A stretch of 64,000 nucleotides of DNA, taken from NCBI GenBank assembly GCA_963170125.1, contig CAUJFI010000025.1:1-64000 (forward strand), read 5' to 3'. The stretch is from Deinococcota bacterium (GTDB lineage Bacteria; Deinococcota; Deinococci; Deinococcales; Trueperaceae). The translations under genes were made by a program, and so were the position numbers. Positions 18,736 through 27,240 of the stretch are shown here, one piece after another (position 1 is the stretch's first letter; every line of letters starts with the position of its first letter). A model generated the notes under the pieces. It searched no databases, was not told the DNA's origin, and was given only the letters and a program-made list of their open reading frames with translations.

Positions 18736-21700
18736 ATGCGGACCGCGTCGCCGACAGAGCCGGTCAGCCCCTGGCGCCCACTGTTCGAGAACGTCCGGCA
18801 GGCCGTCGGCCACCGGCGGGACGAGCACGGCGTCGTCGGGAGCATCAACTGGCTGCGTAGCGCCATGGAGGCCCACGGCGCCAACCCGAACGTCGTGAGG
18901 AACATCATCTACCGCGACAAGGGCAGGCTGCCGGACAAGCGCGCCCTCTTCGTGATCCTGGATGGGCTCTGGCGCGAGGCAGGCAACGCGCCGCTCGACC
19001 TGCCGGAACTCCAGGCCGCGCTCTCCCCGACCGCTGGTACGGAGCAGGAGGTCCTCCAGCTCCTCGGGCGCGACAAGCGCAGGGCGTACCGCGCGATGAT
19101 CGGCGGCATCAGGGCCGGCGAGATGCCCAAAGTGCTCGTGACCGGGCGGCCCGGCTCCGGCAAGACGCTCCTGACCGACTACGTCCGGCAGGGCGTAGAG
19201 CCCCTGTTCGACGGCGGGCTCGACGTGGTCCGCCTCGAGTTCGGCGGGACGGACCTCGCCGGCTCCCTCGTCCGCCTCGCCACCGAGTTGGGGGTGCCGA
19301 CCGACGTCATGGAGTCGCGTCTCGTGCGCATCGCGACCGCCAGCGCCTTCGCCGTGCAGGCCGACGCGCAGGCCGAGCTCGCCCGCGTCGTCCTCGAGGC
19401 GGTGCGCCAGCGCCAGGCCCCGATCCTGTTCCTGTTACACGTGTCGCAGTCCCTCGCCAACCAGGACAGCCTCGGGCTCGTGCCCTTACGCCTCGCCAAC
19501 CCCGACGTGCCGCGCGTGAGCGCCGTCGAGTGGCTGTGGGTCACGCTCTTCGAGCCGTTGGCGCGGTTGCAGCGCGTCATGCTGTTCGTGACCATCACGG
19601 ACCTCCCGGCCCGCGCCATGCAGCGCCTCGGCAACTTCGCCGACCCCATCCGCCTCACCCCCCCGACGGTCACCGAGGCGCGCCGCTTCGTCAAGGCGCG
19701 CGTGCCGGACCTGAGCGCCGGGCGCCAGGAAGAGATCGTGCAGCGCGCCGGCCGGTCGTTCGAGGAGCTGCGGACGTTGACGCTCCTCGCGCAGGCCCGC
19801 GCCCCGCAGGAAGTCGGGCTGCAGCCCGACGAGCGCTACATCGAGCAGCTCTCCGGTCTCGTCACGGCGGGCGACTCCGACCTGCGCGCCTTCCTCGCCG
19901 CCATCGCCGTGCTCTCGCCGCCCGAGCAGCCGGCGTTCGCCGCCGGCACGCTGCAGCGACTCCGGGACGTGACCAGGCCCCTCGGGTCGTTCGAGCTCTC
20001 GTTCCTCGACCCGGTGCCGGGGCAGCCGGACCACTACCGCGTCTTCTCGCGCCAGCTCGCTCGCGCACTGCAGACGCGGCTGGCGACGGACGAGCCGGCG
20101 GTGCACCGCCGCATGCAGCTCGCCGCGGCCGCCCTGTATGCGCCTGCCGCCGGGCAGGACCCCACGAGCGCCGCCCGGCACTTACATCACCTCTTCGAGG
20201 CCCGCGACTGGCGCGCGCTCACCGAACGGCTGGCCACGCACGTCGTCTCGCACGCCCAGGTTCGCCAGGTCTGGCAGGCCGCCGTCACGGAGCTGAGCGC
20301 GGGGCCGGAGTTCGACGCCGTGGCGAAGCAGGTGGCGGCGCACTACGTGCGCCTCGGCGCCTACGGACACCCGGAGGCGCTCAAGGCGTTCGAGGCGGCC
20401 GCCGCCTCCGACGACCCTGCACTGCGAGCCTGGACCCTTGTCAAGCGCGCGGAAGGCGAGGCCCTCGCCGGCCGCTTCGAACGCGCGGAGGTGCTCCTCG
20501 ACACCGCGCCGGACACAGGCGACCCGTTGGCGCGCGCGGAGAGCGCACTGGCGCGCGCGAGCATCGCCAGATGGCGCGGCGACCTGGCCACAGCGGCCGA
20601 GCTGATCACCGCCACGGTGCGGGGCGAACTCGCCCGCGTCACCTCGACCGGCCGCGAGGCGCGCTTGGCGGCCGTCAAAGCCGGCGTATGGGAGGGCATG
20701 ATCGCGAAGGACCGCGGCGACCTGAAGGGCGCCTTGGCGCGCCTCGACGCGGTGGAGGGCACGGATGACCTCGTGCGCGCCCGCGTCCAGTACCAGCGCG
20801 GCGACATCGCCATGCGCCTTGGACGGTTCGACACCGCCAAGGCCGCCCTCGACCTCGCCGTGGAGCTGGCCCACCGTTCCGAGGCCCTGGCGCAGGAGCA
20901 GGCGCGCTACCTCACCCGCCGCGCGTCCCTGTCGAGGGTGCGCGGCGACCTGATCGGATCGGTCACCGACTTCAAGGCGGCGCGGGCGCGCTTGCACGGC
21001 GCCGAGCTGACCGAGGCGGAGACGGCCGTCCGGCTCGCGAAGGTGGACGCCGAGTGGGCGTTGACCGCCCTCGCCCTCGGCGACTTCGAGGAGGGCACTT
21101 ACGCCGTCACGCGGGCGCTGGCCGGCTTCCGTGAGCACGCCGGAGGGAGCGACTCCCGCCCGTACCGGGCGCTGCGGGGCACGCTGACCTTGGCGATCGC
21201 CTACGCCTGCCGCGGCCTGGCCGTCCCCTACCGCCGACCATTCCCCGTAGTGCGCGACGGGCTCGACGGACCCGACCTGCGCCACGCGCGCCAGCGCATA
21301 GACGAGGTCCTGGCGGCCAGCGACGACCAGGCCTCCCACCGCGGGCTCCGCCTGGACGCGCGACTCCTCGCCAGCCAGTTCGCCGTCGACGGCGCGACCG
21401 CCCTCCGGGTCGCCGAAGAGGGGTTGCGCGACGCCGACCACGAGCACTCGCGCGCGCGGGTCCTCGGCGCCAGGGCGGCGGCGCACTTGCGGCTGCTGGA
21501 AGCGAAGGCGGTCCTCGCCGACGTGCAGGCCGCCGCGGACGCGCTAAGCGCCGCGCCGGCCGCGGACGCGCCCTTCGAGGGAGGCGACCCCGGGCTGCGC
21601 GCCCAGCTGGCGAGCTACGCCGTCGACGCCCACTTGGCGCTCGGCGACGCGAAAGGGGCGGCAGCGACCTTGTCCGCCAGCCTGGACGACGCCACGCTGA

Positions 21701-21912
21701 GTCCGTACCACGAGGGTCTGCTCCGGGCCTTCGGCGAGTCCGCCGACGAACGGGGCATAGGCGACGGCTGGAAGTCCCACCGGCGCCTGCGCGCGCTCCT
21801 CGGCGTCGACGGCACCGGGCCGTCAACGCCGGCGCGTCTGCCCGACGCGCTCGTCGCCGCCTGGCGCAGCAAGGCGCGGGCGCTCGCGGGCGCGCCGGGC
21901 GCGTCGGCCTGA
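18736..21912 (+). CDS. Large STAND-like P-loop ATPase with TPR-type C terminus
   Basis: 1058 residues. The first about 100 contain a compact helical domain (VRQAVGHRRDE...VVRNIIYRDKGRLPDKR) I do not recognise. A P-loop NTPase follows with Walker A VTGRPGSGKTLL near residue 136. The usual acidic Walker B is not obvious: the candidate strand PILFLLHVSQ lacks an aspartate. From about residue 520 to the end there are helical hairpins of TPR character (LARAESALARASIARWRGDLATAAELI and similar). This is the layout of STAND signalling ATPases (MalT, AfsR class), where the repeats sense and the N terminus is the output. No DNA-binding domain is recognised. The gene directly precedes acuABC by eight bases. 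Confidence 0.65.
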   Translation: MRTASPTEPVSPWRPLFENVRQAVGHRRDEHGVVGSINWLRSAMEAHGANPNVVRNIIYRDKGRLPDKRALFVILDGLWREAGNAPLDLPELQAALSPTAGTEQEVLQLLGRDKRRAYRAMIGGIRAGEMPKVLVTGRPGSGKTLLTDYVRQGVEPLFDGGLDVVRLEFGGTDLAGSLVRLATELGVPTDVMESRLVRIATASAFAVQADAQAELARVVLEAVRQRQAPILFLLHVSQSLANQDSLGLVPLRLANPDVPRVSAVEWLWVTLFEPLARLQRVMLFVTITDLPARAMQRLGNFADPIRLTPPTVTEARRFVKARVPDLSAGRQEEIVQRAGRSFEELRTLTLLAQARAPQEVGLQPDERYIEQLSGLVTAGDSDLRAFLAAIAVLSPPEQPAFAAGTLQRLRDVTRPLGSFELSFLDPVPGQPDHYRVFSRQLARALQTRLATDEPAVHRRMQLAAAALYAPAAGQDPTSAARHLHHLFEARDWRALTERLATHVVSHAQVRQVWQAAVTELSAGPEFDAVAKQVAAHYVRLGAYGHPEALKAFEAAAASDDPALRAWTLVKRAEGEALAGRFERAEVLLDTAPDTGDPLARAESALARASIARWRGDLATAAELITATVRGELARVTSTGREARLAAVKAGVWEGMIAKDRGDLKGALARLDAVEGTDDLVRARVQYQRGDIAMRLGRFDTAKAALDLAVELAHRSEALAQEQARYLTRRASLSRVRGDLIGSVTDFKAARARLHGAELTEAETAVRLAKVDAEWALTALALGDFEEGTYAVTRALAGFREHAGGSDSRPYRALRGTLTLAIAYACRGLAVPYRRPFPVVRDGLDGPDLRHARQRIDEVLAASDDQASHRGLRLDARLLASQFAVDGATALRVAEEGLRDADHEHSRARVLGARAAAHLRLLEAKAVLADVQAAADALSAAPAADAPFEGGDPGLRAQLASYAVDAHLALGDAKGAAATLSASLDDATLSPYHEGLLRAFGESADERGIGDGWKSHRRLRALLGVDGTGPSTPARLPDALVAAWRSKARALAGAPGASA

Positions 21913-21919
21913 ACCGCGC

Positions 21920-22531
21920 ATGCAGCGTGCTGACGGGCCGGTTCGGATCGTGGCGTGCGTCCCGCCGACGGAGCTTGGCGGCCTGCGCGCCCACCCGGGC
22001 CTCGACCGCTTCCGCTCGCCCGACGCGCAGCTGGCGGCCCTCGTCGACATCGCCGCGGACCCGAAGGGGTGCGTCGTCGCGGCGCTCGCGGACGCGACGC
22101 TCGTCGGCTACGTCGCCTTCCACCCGCCCACGGAGATCGAGTCGTGGGGCGCCGACGCGACTGGCGAGCTGATCGAGCTCGGCGCCATCGAGGTCGCTCC
22201 GGCGTACCGCGGCCACCGCCTCGCGCCAAGGTTGCTGGAAGCCAGCTTCGCCGGCGGCCGCTTCGACGCGACGGTCGTCTTCGCGACCCTCTACGTCTGG
22301 CATTACGACCTCGCCAGGAGCGGCCTGACAGACCTCGCCTACCGCCGGATGCTCGAGAGCCTCTACCGCTCCGTCGGGCTAGAGACCTTCACAACGAGCG
22401 ACGAGGAGATCCGCAGCAGCGCCGCCAACGCCCTCATGGCGCGCGTCGGCCCGCGAGTCGACGAACGCGTCGCGGCCGAGTTTCATCGCCTGCGCAAGGG
22501 CATCCCCGGCCTCTCACGAACCCCCTGGTAG
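21920..22531 (+). CDS. acuA: GNAT acetyltransferase, AcuA-like
   Basis: 203 residues. A GNAT fold is suggested by LVGYVAFHPP, the strand LIELGAIEVAPAYRGHRLAPRLLEAS (acetyl-CoA binding region with R-G-H-R-L-A) and a C-terminal helical part. In Bacillus, AcuA acetylates and inactivates acetyl-CoA synthetase. The assignment here rests on similarity of layout plus the gene order acuA-acuB-acuC, which matches the classical acetoin-utilisation cluster. No acetyl-CoA synthetase gene is in the window. Confidence 0.8.
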   Translation: MQRADGPVRIVACVPPTELGGLRAHPGLDRFRSPDAQLAALVDIAADPKGCVVAALADATLVGYVAFHPPTEIESWGADATGELIELGAIEVAPAYRGHRLAPRLLEASFAGGRFDATVVFATLYVWHYDLARSGLTDLAYRRMLESLYRSVGLETFTTSDEEIRSSAANALMARVGPRVDERVAAEFHRLRKGIPGLSRTPW

Positions 22532-22534
22532 CAT
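22529..22534 (+). promoter_or_regulatory. Possible internal promoter before acuB
   Basis: TGGTAGCAT, an extended -10-like element, overlaps the acuA stop codon. It would start transcription just before AAGGAG (22544-22549), the acuB ribosome binding site. Confidence 0.4.
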
Positions 22535-22556
22535 CCCATGATGAAGGAGCCAGCCG

Positions 22557-23213
22557 ATGCTCGTTAACGAGATCATGTCCCACAAGGTCGTTGCCATCGG
22601 CCCTGACACGCCCATCAAGGACGTCCAGGCCCTGATGGAGCTCCGCAACATCCGCCACTTCCCCATCCTGGCCGAGCCGAGCGGCGGCGCCTCCGACCGT
22701 CTGGTCGGCATCGTCTCCGATCGCGACGTGCGCCTCGTCGGCGCCGACCACCCGAAGGCGCCCCCGGGCGTGCGGGCGAGCGACCCCGTCAGGCTCCTCA
22801 TGGTCCATCCGGTCCTGACGGCGGACCCTAACGACCCGATCGAGGAGGCGGCCAAGGTCCTGCGGGACAACAAGATCGGCGCCATGCCCGTCATGGAGGA
22901 CGGGCGCCTCGTCGGCATCGTCACGGGCATCGACATGCTCGACGCGCTCATCAGGATGTCCGGCGTGCGCGGGGCCTCGAGCCGCCTCGAGGTCGAGCTG
23001 GTCGACCGGCCGGGCGCGCTGGCCGGGCTCCTCGACCGGGTGGCGAGCCGCAACGTGAACGTCTCCAGCGTCATGACCTCGCGTTCCGATCCCGACGCCG
23101 ACACGGTCGCGTTCGTGATGCGCATAGCGACCGTCGACGGCCACGGCCTCGCGGCCCACCTGCGCGGGCTCGGGTACAACGTGCTGTGGCCGCCGGAGGC
23201 GCCGGAAGCGTGA
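22557..23213 (+). CDS. acuB: CBS-ACT protein AcuB
   Basis: 218 residues: two CBS motifs (about 1-62 with IMSHKVVAI, and 75-135 with LMVHPVLTADPNDPIEEAAKVL) followed by an ACT domain (about 142-210, SRLEVELVDRPGALAGLLDRV). CBS pairs bind adenosine nucleotides and ACT domains bind small metabolites, so this is probably the regulatory sensor of the AcuA/AcuC acetylation switch. Its exact role is unknown even in Bacillus. The acuC GTG overlaps its stop (GTGA). Confidence 0.88.
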   Translation: MLVNEIMSHKVVAIGPDTPIKDVQALMELRNIRHFPILAEPSGGASDRLVGIVSDRDVRLVGADHPKAPPGVRASDPVRLLMVHPVLTADPNDPIEEAAKVLRDNKIGAMPVMEDGRLVGIVTGIDMLDALIRMSGVRGASSRLEVELVDRPGALAGLLDRVASRNVNVSSVMTSRSDPDADTVAFVMRIATVDGHGLAAHLRGLGYNVLWPPEAPEA

Positions 23214-24409
23214 GCTCCCCGGGGCCCGGCGTCCTGCTCGTGCACGACCAGCGCACGGCGCGCTTCGAGCTCGCCCCCGACCATCCGTTCAAGCCCGTGA
23301 GGATGGAGCTGACCCGCTCCCTGCTCGAGCACGCCGGGGTCCTGGCGCCGTCCGAGGTCGTGCCGCCCGCGGACTTCGAGGAGGCCGAGCTGCTCACCGT
23401 ACACGACCCGGAGTACATGGCCGACGTGGCGGCCCTGTCCAGAGGCGAGACCGTAGCGCGGGCCAGGCAGCGCGGCCTCGGCACGGCCGACAACCCCGTC
23501 TTCCGCGGCATGCACGAGCTCGTCTCGCTCGTCTGCGCCGGCACCGCGACGGCGATGGAGCTCGTCGCGACGGGCAAGGCGCACCGCGCCGTAAACCTGG
23601 GCGGCGGCCTCCACCACGCGCTGCGCGACCGGGCGTCCGGCTTCTGCATCTACAACGATCTCGCCGTGGCCATCCGGCGCGCGGTCGACCGCCACGGGTT
23701 AAGGGTCGCCTACGTCGACCTGGACGCGCACCACGGCGACGGGGTCCAGTGGCTGCTCTACGAGGACCCGAACGTGCTGAAGGTCAGCCTCCACGAGTCC
23801 GGCCACTACCTCTTCCCCGGTACCGGGCACCCGTACGAGACGGGCAAGGGCGCCGGGCGGGGGCTCTCCGTCAACGTCCCGCTCGAGCCCTTCACGGAGG
23901 ACGCTTCGTACCTCGAGGCGTTCGACGTCGTCGTCCCGACCGCGTTGCGGGCGTTCAAGCCGGACGTCATCCTCCTGCAGGCCGGTGCCGACCCCCACCG
24001 CTACGACCCCCTGGCCGACCTCTCGCTGACGCTCACCGGCATGCGGGCAGCCTACGACAGGGTCGTGGCGCTCTCCGACGAGCTGACCGGTGGGCGCATC
24101 GTCGCGACGGGCGGCGGCGGGTACGACCCCTACCGCACGGTCCCGCGCGCGTGGGCGCAGCTCTGGAGCGCGCTGACGGGGCGTGAGCTGCCCGCCGAGC
24201 TGCCAGGCGCCTGGCAGGCGCAGTGGCGCTCGCGGCTGCCGGAGGCCCCCATCCCTGATCGGTGGACGGACGGACCGAGCGACTTCAAGCCGCACCCGAA
24301 GCGCGAGCAGGTGGCGCGGCGCAACCGCGTCGTCGCCGGCAGGACGGCGGAGGCGCTACAAGCCATCTGGCGGGACACCGGGCTCGTGAGCGAGGTAACC
24401 TCGTCCTGA
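23210..24409 (+). CDS. acuC: Class I histone-deacetylase-like protein deacetylase AcuC
   Basis: 399-residue zinc-dependent deacetylase. Catalytic features are visible: GGGLHHAL near residue 131 (tandem histidines), GFCIYNDLAVAI, zinc ligands in DLDAHHGDGVQ near 169 and in LQAGADPH, and GGGGYDPYRTVPRAW. The family removes acetyl groups from acetyl-CoA synthetase, opposing AcuA. GTG at 23210 is chosen because GGAGG lies ten bases upstream and it overlaps the acuB stop; GTG at 23186 would add eight residues. Confidence 0.93.
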   Translation: MSSPGPGVLLVHDQRTARFELAPDHPFKPVRMELTRSLLEHAGVLAPSEVVPPADFEEAELLTVHDPEYMADVAALSRGETVARARQRGLGTADNPVFRGMHELVSLVCAGTATAMELVATGKAHRAVNLGGGLHHALRDRASGFCIYNDLAVAIRRAVDRHGLRVAYVDLDAHHGDGVQWLLYEDPNVLKVSLHESGHYLFPGTGHPYETGKGAGRGLSVNVPLEPFTEDASYLEAFDVVVPTALRAFKPDVILLQAGADPHRYDPLADLSLTLTGMRAAYDRVVALSDELTGGRIVATGGGGYDPYRTVPRAWAQLWSALTGRELPAELPGAWQAQWRSRLPEAPIPDRWTDGPSDFKPHPKREQVARRNRVVAGRTAEALQAIWRDTGLVSEVTSS

Positions 24410-24455
24410 ACGCCGCGAGCGCCCGTCGGGGCCGGCGGCTTTGGAGGACGACGAC

Positions 24456-25331
24456 ATGCGCATCGGCTTCATCGGACTCGGCACCATGGGCGCGCCCATG
24501 GCCGCCAGGCTCCTGGCGGCGGGCTTCGAGGTCACGGTCCACAACCGCACGCGCGAGCGCGAGGAGCCGCTGGCCGCGCTCGGCGCCAAGCGGGCCGCGA
24601 GCCCGAAGGCGTGCGCGCAGGAGCGCGACGTCGTGTTCACGATGGTGTCCGACACCCCGGACGTGCAGGCCGTCGTGATAGGCGACCACGGCGCGCTCGA
24701 GGGGTTGGCTGACGGGGCCGTGCTCGTCGACATGAGCACCATCAGCCCGGCCACCACGCGGCGCATGGCCGCCGCCCTCGCCCAGCGGGGCGTGCAGATG
24801 CTCGACGCCCCCGTCTCCGGCGGCAGCGAGGGGGCCAAGAACGGCACCCTGTCGATCATGGTGGGCGGCGAGGCGGCCGCGCTCGAGCTCGTGCTGCCGG
24901 CCCTCGAGCACCTGGGCCGCACGATCACGCACGTCGGCCCCGTCGGCAGTGGGCAGGTCGCCAAGGCCGTCAACCAGGTCATCATCGCAGGCACGTACGC
25001 CGCCGTCGCCGAGGGCATGGCGTTGGCGATGGCGGCCGGCATCGACACGGAGGCGGCGCTCAAGGCGCTCGGTGGCGGCGCGGCCGGCTCGTGGGTGCTC
25101 GCGAACCGGGCCAGGAACATGCTCGCCGGCGACTACCCCCTCGGGTTCAGGACCCGCTTGCACCGCAAGGACCTCGGCATCGCGCTGGCGTCCGCGCGCG
25201 ACCTGGGCGTGAGCATGCCGGTGGCCGCCTACGTCGAGCAGCTGGAGACGAGCCTGGTGGCCCGCGGCTTCGGCGACGAGGACATGTCGAACGTCGCCCG
25301 CATCGTGCGCGAGCAGGCCGGTCTGAAGTGA
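24456..25331 (+). CDS. 3-hydroxyisobutyrate dehydrogenase-like reductase
   Basis: 291-residue beta-hydroxyacid dehydrogenase. The NAD(P) motif GLGTMGAPMA is at residues 6-15. HNRTRER, the substrate loop DAPVSGGSEGAKNGTL and the catalytic lysine in GQVAKAVNQ near residue 170 follow. Candidates are 3-hydroxyisobutyrate dehydrogenase (valine breakdown) or tartronate semialdehyde reductase; the sequence alone does not decide. The ATG at 24456 follows GGAGG by nine bases. It lies 46 bases after acuC and may be cotranscribed. Confidence 0.85.
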   Translation: MRIGFIGLGTMGAPMAARLLAAGFEVTVHNRTREREEPLAALGAKRAASPKACAQERDVVFTMVSDTPDVQAVVIGDHGALEGLADGAVLVDMSTISPATTRRMAAALAQRGVQMLDAPVSGGSEGAKNGTLSIMVGGEAAALELVLPALEHLGRTITHVGPVGSGQVAKAVNQVIIAGTYAAVAEGMALAMAAGIDTEAALKALGGGAAGSWVLANRARNMLAGDYPLGFRTRLHRKDLGIALASARDLGVSMPVAAYVEQLETSLVARGFGDEDMSNVARIVREQAGLK

Positions 25332-25334
25332 GGC

Positions 25335-26129
25335 CTAGGGCGAGCCGGCGACGGCCCAGACGCGCTCCGCGTCTAGGCTCGCCGGCTCGCCATCCGGGTA
25401 CTCGATGACCGCGACGTCCTCGAAGCCGGCCGCCGCGAGCAGGCGCACGAGGTCCGCAGCGGCGTAGCCCCGCTCCTGGTGTACTTCCGTGAACCCGCTC
25501 TGGGCCGACGCGTCGGCGCTCGTGTCGCAGTAGGCCTCGACCGTCGCGAGCCCCGTCGCCTCGTCGTAGGAGTGCGTCCAGCGGTAATAGACGTCGTCCG
25601 CCCAGCCTTCCGAGACGCCACCCTGCCACAGTTCTCGCAGGCCGGCCGGGGTGTTCACGTCGAACATGAAGACCCCGCCCGGCACCAGGTGCTCGCGCAC
25701 CCTGGTCAGGCAACGCGAGAAGGCCGCCTCGTCCAGCAAGTTGTTGAGGGCGTCGAACACGGAGTACACGAGGTCGAAGCGCCGCGGCAGGGTGAACTCC
25801 TCGAACGTGTCGTGATGGAACGCGATGCCAGGCAGCTTCCGGCGGGCGACGGCCAGCATCGCCGGGCTGGCGTCGAGCCCCTCGACCTCGTACCCGAGCT
25901 CCCACATGGGCAACGTGGCGTTGCCCGTACCGCAGCCAAGGTCGAGGAGCGCGCCGCCGGCGAAGCCGCGGCGCTCGGCGGTGCGGAGGATGAAGGCCGC
26001 CCAGTCGTCGTACTCGATGTCCGCCATCAGGCGGTCGTAGACGCTCGCGAGGTCGGTGTACGGCGCGGCCGGGCGCGGGCCCGACGCCGCGGGTCGCAGG
26101 CGCGACGCTGGAAGCGGCAGGCGCGGCAC
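25335..26129 (-). CDS. Class I SAM-dependent methyltransferase
   Basis: 264 residues. The SAM-binding motif I LLDLGCGTGNATLPM is near residue 68, motif II acidic loop VEGLDASPAML follows, then VYSVFDALNNLLD and HLVPGGVFMFDVN. The substrate is not predictable. The start is GTG at 26129, two bases after the stop of the upstream quinone oxidoreductase, so the pair is an operon. The first roughly 25 residues are proline/arginine-rich and may not be translated if a later start is used. Confidence 0.8.
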   Translation of the reverse strand: MPRLPLPASRLRPAASGPRPAAPYTDLASVYDRLMADIEYDDWAAFILRTAERRGFAGGALLDLGCGTGNATLPMWELGYEVEGLDASPAMLAVARRKLPGIAFHHDTFEEFTLPRRFDLVYSVFDALNNLLDEAAFSRCLTRVREHLVPGGVFMFDVNTPAGLRELWQGGVSEGWADDVYYRWTHSYDEATGLATVEAYCDTSADASAQSGFTEVHQERGYAAADLVRLLAAAGFEDVAVIEYPDGEPASLDAERVWAVAGSP

Positions 26130-26131
26130 GG

Positions 26132-27184
26132 CTAATCCAGCTCCAGGACGAGCTTGCCCGCGTTGCGGTTCGCCCGCATGCGCTCGTGCGCCACGTCGGC
26201 GTCGCGCCACGGATGGACCTGATCGAGCACCGGCTTCAGGCCGCCGGCGGCGAGCTGCCGCCCGAACCGGTTCCAGAGCGCGCGCCGCACCGCGACCTTC
26301 TCGGCCACCGGGCGGCCCCGCAACGTCGAGCCGATAACGTGCAGGCGTTTGGCCATGAGCCGCCGCAGGTCCAGCTCCACCTCGGCGCCACTGAGGGTAG
26401 AGATCACGACCAGCCGCCCTCCCGGCCTCAACACCTTGAGGTTGTCGGCGAAGTACCCGCGCCCAACCATGTCGAGAACGACGTCGACCCCCGGGGGGAC
26501 GCAGGCGTCGACGACGGCCGCGAACGCCTCCTTGTGCCTGTCGACGGCCACCTCGGCCCCGAGTCGCAAGCAGAGGCCGGTCTTCTCCGGACCGCCGGCC
26601 GTGGCGAACACGGACGCGCCCGTCGCCACAGCCATGGCGATGGCCATCGTACCGACGCCGCTCGCCCCGCCGTGGACGAGGAGGCGTTCGCCGGGGCGGA
26701 GACGCGCCTCCATGAACAGGTTGAGGAACGCGGTGAACGCCGCCTCCGGCCATGCCGCGGCCTCCACCAGGCTCCAGCCGGCCGGCACAGGCATGAGGAG
26801 CGCCGCGGGGACGACGGCGTACTCGGCGTAGCCGCCGCCGGGCAGCAAGGCGCACACCCGCTCGCCGGGCCGCAGGACGACGGCTCCGGCGACCCCCGCG
26901 CCGGTCGCCCCCTCGACGTCCGCCGGTTCACCCCAGCTCATCCCTGGGCCGATCTCGGCGATCTCGCCAGAGACTTCGAGACCCAGGATGTCCGTGACCC
27001 CGGGCGGCGGCGGGTACATGCCGGCGCGCTGCGCGAGGTCGGCGCGGTTGACGCCGGCGCACCGCACGCGCACTAGTACCTCACCTGGACCGGGGACGGG
27101 GCGTGCGACGTCGGCGATGGCGAGCACGCCGCCGGCACCCGGGACGAGCGCCGCCATCGCGCCTGCGTACGACCCCTCGTTCAC
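26132..27184 (-). CDS. Zinc-independent quinone oxidoreductase (MDR family)
   Basis: 350-residue medium-chain reductase of the PIG3/QOR branch. GEVLVRVRCAGVNRADLAQRAGMYPPPPG and the NADPH-binding HGGASGVGTMAIAMA are typical, and the structural and catalytic zinc cysteines of alcohol dehydrogenases are absent. It probably reduces quinones or enones with NADPH. An insertion-like segment WGEPADVEGATGAGVAGAV lies near residue 90. GTG start; TAGCAT ends six bases upstream, so the mRNA is probably leaderless. Confidence 0.87.
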   Translation of the reverse strand: MNEGSYAGAMAALVPGAGGVLAIADVARPVPGPGEVLVRVRCAGVNRADLAQRAGMYPPPPGVTDILGLEVSGEIAEIGPGMSWGEPADVEGATGAGVAGAVVLRPGERVCALLPGGGYAEYAVVPAALLMPVPAGWSLVEAAAWPEAAFTAFLNLFMEARLRPGERLLVHGGASGVGTMAIAMAVATGASVFATAGGPEKTGLCLRLGAEVAVDRHKEAFAAVVDACVPPGVDVVLDMVGRGYFADNLKVLRPGGRLVVISTLSGAEVELDLRRLMAKRLHVIGSTLRGRPVAEKVAVRRALWNRFGRQLAAGGLKPVLDQVHPWRDADVAHERMRANRNAGKLVLELD

Positions 27185-27190
27185 ATAGCC

Positions 27191-27196
27191 ATGCTA
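27191..27196 (-). promoter_or_regulatory. Leaderless-type -10 box
   Basis: TAGCAT on the minus strand ends six bases before the GTG of the quinone oxidoreductase. Confidence 0.6.
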
Positions 27197-27228
27197 GCCG
27201 ACTCGGCCACGGGCCTCGGGCTACCTGG

Positions 27229-27234
27229 TAGCGT
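27229..27234 (+). promoter_or_regulatory. Leaderless-type extended -10 box
   Basis: TGGTAGCGT gives an extended -10 element whose hexamer ends six bases before the mreB ATG. Confidence 0.6.
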
Positions 27235-27240
27235 GGGCCC

